Assembly (NCBI GenBank): GCA_013146195.2 | Contig: CM028379.1 | Location: 105,163,226 to 105,227,225, forward strand | Source of the DNA: Codonopsis lanceolata | Lineage: Eukaryota; Streptophyta; Magnoliopsida; Asterales; Campanulaceae | DNA: 64,000 bases | Reading direction: 5' to 3' | Shown here: positions 58,167 to 64,000 of the stretch, piece after piece | Position numbering within the stretch: position 1 is the first letter of the stretch | How the letters are laid out: the number at the start of each line of letters is the position of its first letter | Notes under the pieces: generated by a model | Database searches by the model: none | What the model saw: only the letters and a program-made list of their open reading frames with translations | Told to the model about the DNA's origin: nothing | Made by a program: the position numbers and the translations under genes

Positions 58167-59425
58167 TGTTAGTCCCAAAGGGCACAATAATAAGCTAGAA
58201 AGGGGGGGTTGAATAGCTTATTGTACACTTAAAACTTTTCGTAATGGTTTCTAGATCAAGCACTTCAATCTATTAAAAATATTGAAGTAGTGGAAGTCTT
58301 GAAAGGAAGACATGTCGAGTCTGCCGGTGAAGCACTATCGGTAGACTTGGCTGTTTATTAAAGTTTGTTGCTAAAGGAATAAGTTAAGGGAATAAAAGAC
58401 AGTATAAAACAGTAAGTAAGGAACACATGTATTTTGATATGGTTCGCACTATAAAGAGTGCTTCATCCACCACTAAGGCAGTCAACCTTGGATTTAAATG
58501 TGCACTATATTTTCTACTAGTTCTATTATATAAATATCCAATGGATCATGTATAAAATATTTGACTTGTGTTTGGGGGTGGGGGTATTGAATATATGGAC
58601 AAAACAGAATATTAAACGTGCAGAAGAATAGTAGAAAGAACAACAATAAAAAGCAAAAGATTAATGGTTGATACAGATCTTCTTGTTGTTGTTGAGGACT
58701 TCGATGATCAGTTAATGATCTCTTGAATGCACTTAATGTAAAGCTTGATGTTGTTGGATGATTTCAGAGCATTGTGTTTTTCAGTCTTTAATGAAAGTAT
58801 TTATAGCTTGGGCATTCTTGAGATCGTTGGAGAAGACGAAGTGAGTAACAACTCTATTAGGTTGAATGCATTAAATGCCTGGAGCTGTTTGTTGACTTCT
58901 TTCTTCAGCTGATACTGAGCAGGGAATGGTGAAGAGTTGTTGCAGCAACTAGCAGGTGAGCGACAATCAGAGTTGCAGACCTGCAATAGTTGATACAATC
59001 TACATGTGTCAGTCTGTGCACCTGCTCTGTCACTTTTCAGGAGGCGAAAGTTTTCATGCTTTTTCGGAAAAGCTGGAGGGACGTGTCTGAGAAGTCAAGC
59101 GCTGATCTGGAGATGATTCAATTCAAATTCAAACTGATTTAGGCTAAATTAAATAATCCACTTAAGCTTGAAGTCTGGAAGAGTTGGACACGTCATGTTG
59201 TTCGAGTGCAGACAAGGTCTGTCGCTGGAGGTTCCTTGAAGTCTGCTGGTGAAGCATTCAGCCGAAGTTTTCCGCTGAAACCTATGAAGTCTAGAAAACT
59301 ATTCTAAGGCAAAGTTCTATACACAGTTGTCCACGCTAACTGGTACACAACCCATTTAGCCACTAAATATATAACCTAATGTAATGAATGAACAAATGCA
59401 AATCAAGATATAATAAGAAACAACA
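58167..59425 (-). repeat. 5' LTR of the Sirevirus-like element
   Basis: 1259 bp, matching 48109-49374. The primer-binding site adjacent to its left edge fixes the minus-strand orientation of the element. Confidence 0.93.
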
Positions 59426-60035
59426 CGTTGGATTCGTATTGTCGAGTATTTTCTCGGTCGTGTAATTTTTGCACTGAAAGGAGTGCCACGAGAGGCACGT
59501 ACATCAAGGCCAAGAGTCGGGATTGTAGGATGCTTATTTTTCAACTTGAAAAATCGTTTCACGAACGTGATTCACGAGCCAACTTCTCGAGGCCGTAGAA
59601 TGTTCATTTTAAGTCCAAATTCAACATATAATATGTCGTTGGAAAGCCCTCGCGGAGTATTACAAGTATAGACCATAAAACCACAGTTTTACAAAAAATA
59701 AACATGTCAAAATAGCATACAAAGTTTCGGAGAAATCAATTTTCAACAAAACTTGGGTATGTGATATTTTGAAAAATACCCAACAGATTTCAACGATAAT
59801 TTAGTATGTTGTTCGCCTCGTCATAGGGAATTCAGACATATAAAATTTTCACAAAAATAAAGTCGTTTTACACATGAAATAATAAAACCTATTTGGTTCA
59901 TTATCGGGTAAAACTTTTAAACAAACCAAAAAACAAAAGCATTCAATTTATGACATAACGAAACGAGCAATCAAACATATATACTCTAATACAAATGAAT
60001 GTTATATATACCACAAGTTCGTTATCTAATAGTAA
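59426..60035. other. Gene-free stretch
   Basis: No gene, RNA or clear repeat boundary. Palindromic CG-containing motifs (TCACGAACGTGATTCACG near 59557) were noted but have no clear meaning. Confidence 0.4.
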
Positions 60036-60049
60036 CTAGTTTTTTTAAC

Positions 60050-60068
60050 ACGTGCGTTAAGAGCACGT
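60050..60068 (-). other. Helitron 3'-terminal hairpin
   Basis: A perfect 6-bp stem, ACGTGC/GCACGT, with a 7-base loop, 10 bases from the terminal CTAG (60036-60039). Confidence 0.85.
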
Positions 60069-60295
60069 CAACTAAATCGTACATAAACAAAATAAAGAGG
60101 ATAAAAAATCTCAAAGGATAAAATAAGAAGAATCGGTTTATTAACAATTACAGATAAGTATATCATGCACTAATCGTTATAGATTCTAAAAAAAATTCCT
60201 TATACACAACATTTGTTATCTTATTAGTTGATTTTTCATTTTCACCCCATATCAATATCTAGTTTCTTCAAAAAGAGACCTACGACTACATGCAA

Positions 60296-60508
60296 TTATT
60301 GACTTTGGCACTTGTTAATTGTTATTACATATGATACCAACAATGATAATTGTTTTCTTTGGAACATGAAAGACAGTCTTACATCAGATGTAGTTAATGA
60401 CAATTTTAGGATAAAAACCTTTTCTCCAACATTGTTTCCTTTTAAAAATTTTGTTTCAATAATATGATCCCTAAGATTTATGATGATTAGTCTTGTCCCA
60501 TTGCACAA
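60296..60508 (-). pseudogene. PIF1-like Helitron helicase fragment
   Basis: A 70-codon frame beginning MCNGTRLIIINLRDHIIETK, then GNNVGEKVFILKLSL and FQRKQLSLLVSYVITINKCQ. This matches the C-terminal helicase motif region whose intact form reads ...FPLSVSFAMTINKSQGQ.... The frame is longer towards the C-terminus than the fragment in Helitron 1. Walker motifs are absent. Confidence 0.8.
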
Positions 60509-61275
60509 TGTTTATCAATAGCATTACTGGAACACCAATTTTAAGTGTCAATTCATGACCTAACAACTCTGAACACTTTATACTATTCAAAAACTCTGTA
60601 GAATGAATGTTTTCGAACAAACTTGAATTTTTTTTGCCCTACAAATAAAATATGAACTCAAATAAGTTCTTCATTTTGAATGATTACTTTTATTAAATTA
60701 TATTTGTATTTTATGAATAAATACATTTCTGATAAGAAAATAAGCTAAAATAAAAAAATAACTAAATTTTTTTAGTAACCTCAGTTTAAATTGTTTTTGT
60801 TTTATTGACTTTATAACTATTATTTTTGTTCCATCAAATATTTTTATTTTACTAACATATTTTTGTTTTACTTTTTTATAAGAATTTTTTAAAAAACTTT
60901 TGTTCCTTAAATTATTTTATTTTACTAACCTCCACATCAAATTATTTTTGTTTTGTTGATTCTATAACTTATTTGTTTATTGTGGCTTGTTCCATAAATT
61001 ATTTTTATTTTACTAACTTTTTTTTTCTTGACTCCGAAACTATTATTTTTGTTTTAGTTACTATTTTTTTTGTTTAAACAGAGAAAATGTTTAAACATAA
61101 TTAAAAGAGATGAGGTGGTGGTGATGATAGAGAAAATACGAAGAAAATAGGAGAGAGAAAGAGAAATACAACCAGAAGAAAGAAGATATGAGAGAGAAAA
61201 AGTGGAAGGGTAACTCAAAAGTCAAAAATATGATTTTGGAGGGATAAATATACATTTGTCATTATATATATATAT

Positions 61276-62402
61276 ATTTATTTATATATTTGTAAATTAT
61301 GAGTTACCTCGCGTGAACTTGAAATTTGAGCGAAGCGGAAGACTTTTTGCTTGAGCTACGATCTTCGTATGTCACAATTAACAATCCTGCAAATCTCTCT
61401 CGTCGAATTGATATCACGTAGCACGAATATCAATCTCTGGTTCACACCGCAAATTCAAGCTCTCGATGGTTAGACTAGAGGGACTATTTGATGAGATAGT
61501 ATTAGGAGAGAGAGAAAGGGGCGACCAATACAAGAAGACATATTCATCTTGTAGCCGTGTAGTGTGTTAGGGTTTTACCCATTTATATTATTACCAAGAA
61601 ACTCTATTTTTTGTAGGTTAAGTAAAGTCAATTTCGAATCCCTTCGAATTAGGAAATTAATTAACCTTTAATAATATAATGTAGTCTATGTGAGCGAAAG
61701 TAAATAATCGGGCCATGAGCCCAATTGCTAACACCTTTGATCCCCAAATGAACTTTGCTCCAAAGAAGGCACATTGGGCAACCACTCGACGGGTATGTGA
61801 AAGAGGGGAGAGAGAAGATTGAATTTCAATATTTCTTTCTGTTTCTCTTGCAGCCATGGTGGTGACAACTCAAACGAAGGAAAAACGGGTTGCAGTCATG
61901 GCTGTGACATATCCTCAAAAACCAAAAACAAAAACCAAAAAGAAAAAACAAAACGAAAAATCAAAAACCCAAACGAACAAAGAACGAGTTACAACCATGG
62001 CGGTGACAGATCTGGCTAAAACTCACGCCAAATCGAGATCTTCAAAAACCAATTTTTAAAAACCAAAAAGAAAAAATCACAAACCCAAACGAAGGAAGAA
62101 CTTACAAAGAAAGAGATCAACCGAGAACGAGGATGAAGAAATTGATCGAGATGAAAGAAAGGAAGATGAATAAGAATAGACTGAATTGGGAAAAGGAGGT
62201 TGAGAGAGAGACGGATGATGATTTCAATCGTGTGAGAAGAAGAGAGAGAAAGAGAAAACAAATTGTAGAGAGAAAAGAGGGAATTGGTAAAATAAAACGT
62301 GCTCACAAACTGTTTAGATTTGTGAGAGTTAATCCTAATCAATAATTGTGTTTGGTAAAAACCAATCTTGATTGGTAGTTATTGATCTTTTTTTATATTA
62401 TA
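61276..62402. other. Gene-free stretch with low-complexity frames
   Basis: No credible gene. A 67-codon plus frame (61856-62059) is Lys/Thr-rich, with CAAAAACC repeats and three variants of ATGGYKGTGACA (61857, 61899, 61998). The minus frame 62016-62342 is AT/GA-driven. Confidence 0.4.
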
Positions 62403-62848
62403 CTTTCTTCGTCTCTAAATTATCGTCCTCATTTTTTTGTATCCATTCCAAAATAATTATTCATTTAGAAATTTATCTTTCTAAAATATCACTTGGGCTC
62501 GTTTGGTAGTCATACAAGAATAAGCAGTATTATTAATCTCAGTACTATTAATGCCCTCGCTATTAATCCTCACTTATATATCAAGGGTAGTTTTGAGATT
62601 ATAAATGTTAATCCCAATTTTTTTAGTGAGGGCGTTAATAATACCACCCTCCTCTTGGTATTAATAGTGAGAGGATAATGACTTTATCTGGATAACTCGT
62701 GTTATTAGTTCCGACCCCCTATTACGTATCAAACATTAAACAACTCGAATTATTAATCTTATCTGATCTTGAATCCTGTTACCAAACGGTACCTTAATTT
62801 GTATCTAATGTAACTTGGACGATAATTTAGGAAATGGGAAGTAAGTAC
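62403..62848. mobile_element. Stowaway-like MITE interrupted by a second MITE
   Basis: The left end (TTTCTTCGTCTCTAAATTAT then CGTCC) and the right end, on the other strand (TTACTTCCCATTTCCTAAAT then TATCGTCC), form an inverted repeat with TA-type flanks. The middle is occupied by another element at 62495-62793. Confidence 0.55.
62495..62793. mobile_element. Nested MITE with GGGCTCGTTTGGTA ends
   Basis: The left end GGGCTCGTTTGGTAGTCA and the right end, GGTACCGTTTGGTAACAGG on the other strand, form an inverted repeat. This end type is common in plant MITEs. The interior repeats TATTAATNNTNAGT-like motifs. No target duplication longer than three bases was found. Confidence 0.55.
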
Positions 62849-63105
62849 TTGTGAAACAGCACGTCCACGACAATTCAAAATGAAAAGCCACGTATCATCG
62901 TTCCGCTCAAAACTTTTACCTCCCCATCAAAATTCAATTCACACGTTTAACCCTTACACGCATACGGCAACTGCCATCATCATCTTCATTAATCGATTAT
63001 CTAATCTAATTTTAAAAAAGAATAAAAATCCTCCTCAGAGCGGCCTAGAAGTCTGAAAAGCGCTGATCTCGGCGCCCACCCTTGACCCTCCCAAGCTACA
63101 CAATC

Positions 63106-63122
63106 TAGGGTTTCAAACCCTA
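63106..63122. promoter_or_regulatory. Palindromic telo-box pair
   Basis: TAGGGTTTCAAACCCTA joins an inverted and a direct telo-box (AAACCCTA), about 120 bp upstream of the ATG at 63239. Telo-boxes are frequent near transcription starts of plant housekeeping and translation-related genes. Position supports the downstream exon being a real gene. Confidence 0.7.
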
Positions 63123-63238
63123 CCGACCCGCCAAAAATTTCCCTCCATATTGCGCTGCATTTGTATGAATCCGATCTTTCCCCGGTTCTCCATTGCCGAT
63201 TCGAGCTTCTCACAGGCTCACAAGCTTGACCGCCGGCA

Positions 63239-63310
63239 ATGGCGTCGTCCAAGGCCTCTCCGTCCCCTTCCGCCGCTCCTACCAGATCGGAGCCTTCAGA
63301 TGGAGCTCAG
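63239..63310 (+). CDS. First coding exon of an unidentified gene (partial)
   Basis: ATG in the context GCAATGGC starts a 24-codon exon, MASSKASPSPSAAPTRSEPS then DGAQ, ending in CAG followed by the intron donor GTACTC at 63311. The exon sits in a locally GC-rich island (63040-63310), unlike its surroundings, with a telo-box promoter. The product is not recognisable from this Ser/Ala/Pro-rich N-terminus. A possible acceptor TTTTTCTTGTCAG ends at 63480, but a TAA follows 10 codons later in the continuing frame. The main next exon therefore probably lies beyond the window. Confidence 0.55.
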
Positions 63311-63837
63311 GTACTCTAAATCCATCAATGCACGACGACTTTTTATTTTTATTTTCTTGACATCCCGTTTTCAACTACTTATCTTATTGAACTAATGCAA
63401 TGTTTTCACGCCCACACTAACATCCCTATCTTCTAAGAATACGTTTTTAAAAATTTGTTTGATACATGTTTTTCTTGTCAGGTACACGATTTGTATGACT
63501 GGGAGAGATTGTAAATTTCTTGCTACATTGCACATTAAGAAGCTGGTCTTAGGATGCATCGCTTGATAGTTTAAACGGATTTCTAGGACACTTTTAGCTG
63601 TTTTAGTGGAATGGCTTGGATTTTGATACCTCTTCATTCTATTCAAATAGTCTTGTTTTGCGTTTGGCCTCAAAGAGTCTCATTGGAAAATTAAGCTTGG
63701 AATTCTGAATACGGTTTTAAGCTTAGACTTGCCAAAAGGGCACATGTTAAACACCTACTAATGTCTAGTAGTAGATCCACTGCGACTATCACCTTAACAT
63801 TGGAACTTGTGAAATTGATGAAACCTATAAAATGTTA
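63311..63837. other. Probable first intron, incomplete
   Basis: AT-rich sequence after the GTACTC donor. No other coding exon is supported before the window ends. Confidence 0.4.
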
Positions 63838-64000
63838 TACTCCATCTGATCCTAAAAGATTGTCCTAACAAATTAAGAAAACATAATTGACTATCATAAA
63901 TATTTGGATAGTGTTGTGAGAGTGGGTTCATCAATGTAATGAGAATCAAATTAAGGGTATAATGGTAAATGAAACTTTCAAAAAGGAAAGATTAGAAAGT
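63838..64000. mobile_element. Stowaway-like MITE, cut by the window end
   Basis: ACTCCATCTGATCCTAAAAG followed by ATTGTCC resembles the Stowaway terminus ACTCCCTCCGTCCC. The other end is outside the window. Confidence 0.4.

Larger units (their letters stand above)
48109..59425 (-). mobile_element. Sirevirus-like Copia retrotransposon with envelope-like region, defective
   Basis: An 11.3-kb element transcribed leftward. It has LTRs of about 1.26 kb (58167-59425 is the 5' LTR, 48109-49374 the 3' LTR), an initiator-Met primer site, Gag with two zinc knuckles, Pol in Copia order and a long extra ORF region between Pol and the 3' LTR. LTR size, Gag type and the extra envelope-like ORF fit the Sirevirus group. 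The LTRs differ by roughly 8 % over the first 330 bp by eye, so the element is much older than the one at 7248. No target duplication is visible (left flank ATAAT, right flank CGTTG). All reading frames are interrupted. Confidence 0.92.
60036..61275 (-). mobile_element. Helitron derivative 2
   Basis: On the minus strand the 3' end reads a hairpin ACGTGC-TCTTAAC-GCACGT, then GTTAAAAAAACTAG, followed by T. This is the classic Helitron terminus: hairpin, short spacer, CTAG-3', inserted before a T. The element contains a PIF1 helicase fragment at 60296-60508 and is homologous to 14637-16381. It has only two or three units of the 150-bp internal repeat, which accounts for most of its shorter length. 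The 5' end is approximate. Confidence 0.82.

Noticed and set aside
62016..62345. Overlapping frames on both strands near 62016-62345
   Set aside because: GA-rich sequence open on both strands, Lys/Glu/Arg-rich in one direction and Leu/Ser-rich in the other. No domain.
1..64000. CRISPR arrays, bacterial defence or phage-like systems
   Set aside because: No regularly spaced short repeats with unique spacers and no prokaryotic gene organisation. The window is a plant nuclear region.

Overview
This 64 kb window looks like nuclear DNA of a dicotyledonous plant. It is AT-rich and dominated by plant-type transposable elements: Copia LTR retrotransposons with initiator-Met tRNA primer sites, a CACTA element, Mutator-like elements, hAT-type elements, Helitrons and Stowaway-like MITEs. 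The two clear genes encode plant BAHD acyltransferases. No bacterial-style operons, CRISPR arrays, rRNA or tRNA genes were seen. The species cannot be named from the sequence.

Host genes are few. Two intronless, full-length BAHD acyltransferase genes of the vinorine-synthase-like type lie on the minus strand at 12954-14276 (440 aa) and 43702-45057 (451 aa). They are clear paralogues, each with a TATA box about 75-85 bp upstream of the ATG, and about 29 kb of transposon debris separates them. At the right edge, 63239-63310 looks like the first coding exon of a plus-strand gene that runs out of the window, preceded by a palindromic pair of telo-box motifs.

Layout: 1-7240 holds MITE-like and Mutator-like elements and degenerate repeats. 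7248-12597 is a complete Copia element with 373-bp LTRs and a 5-bp target duplication, but a broken polyprotein. 12954-14500 is BAHD gene 1 and its promoter. 14637-20745 holds a Helitron derivative, two hAT-type elements and a Mutator-like element with long terminal inverted repeats. 22640-26012 holds decayed Copia remnants. 26154-32971 is a 6.8-kb CACTA element with a perfect 3-bp target duplication. 33829-37180 is an orphan envelope-like ORF with a 3' LTR of another retroelement. 37232-43040 holds inverted-repeat elements, a (TA)33 microsatellite and a Mutator-like element inside a 172-bp tandem repeat. 43702-45310 is BAHD gene 2 and its promoter. 48109-59425 is an 11.3-kb Sirevirus-like Copia element on the minus strand with 1.26-kb LTRs and a decayed envelope-like region. 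60036-61275 is a second Helitron derivative. 61276-64000 holds MITEs and the start of the right-edge gene.

The BAHD pair is the only apparent functional link: two tandem-duplicate acyltransferases of a family that usually acts in specialised metabolism. Transposons make up most of the rest, and all recognisable transposon coding regions are interrupted. I found no convincing new biological system. The best leads are the repeat structure of the Helitron pair, a family of inverted-repeat elements carrying palindromic GCATCGCGATGC clusters, an internally provable empty insertion site, and the duplicated W-box module upstream of BAHD gene 1.
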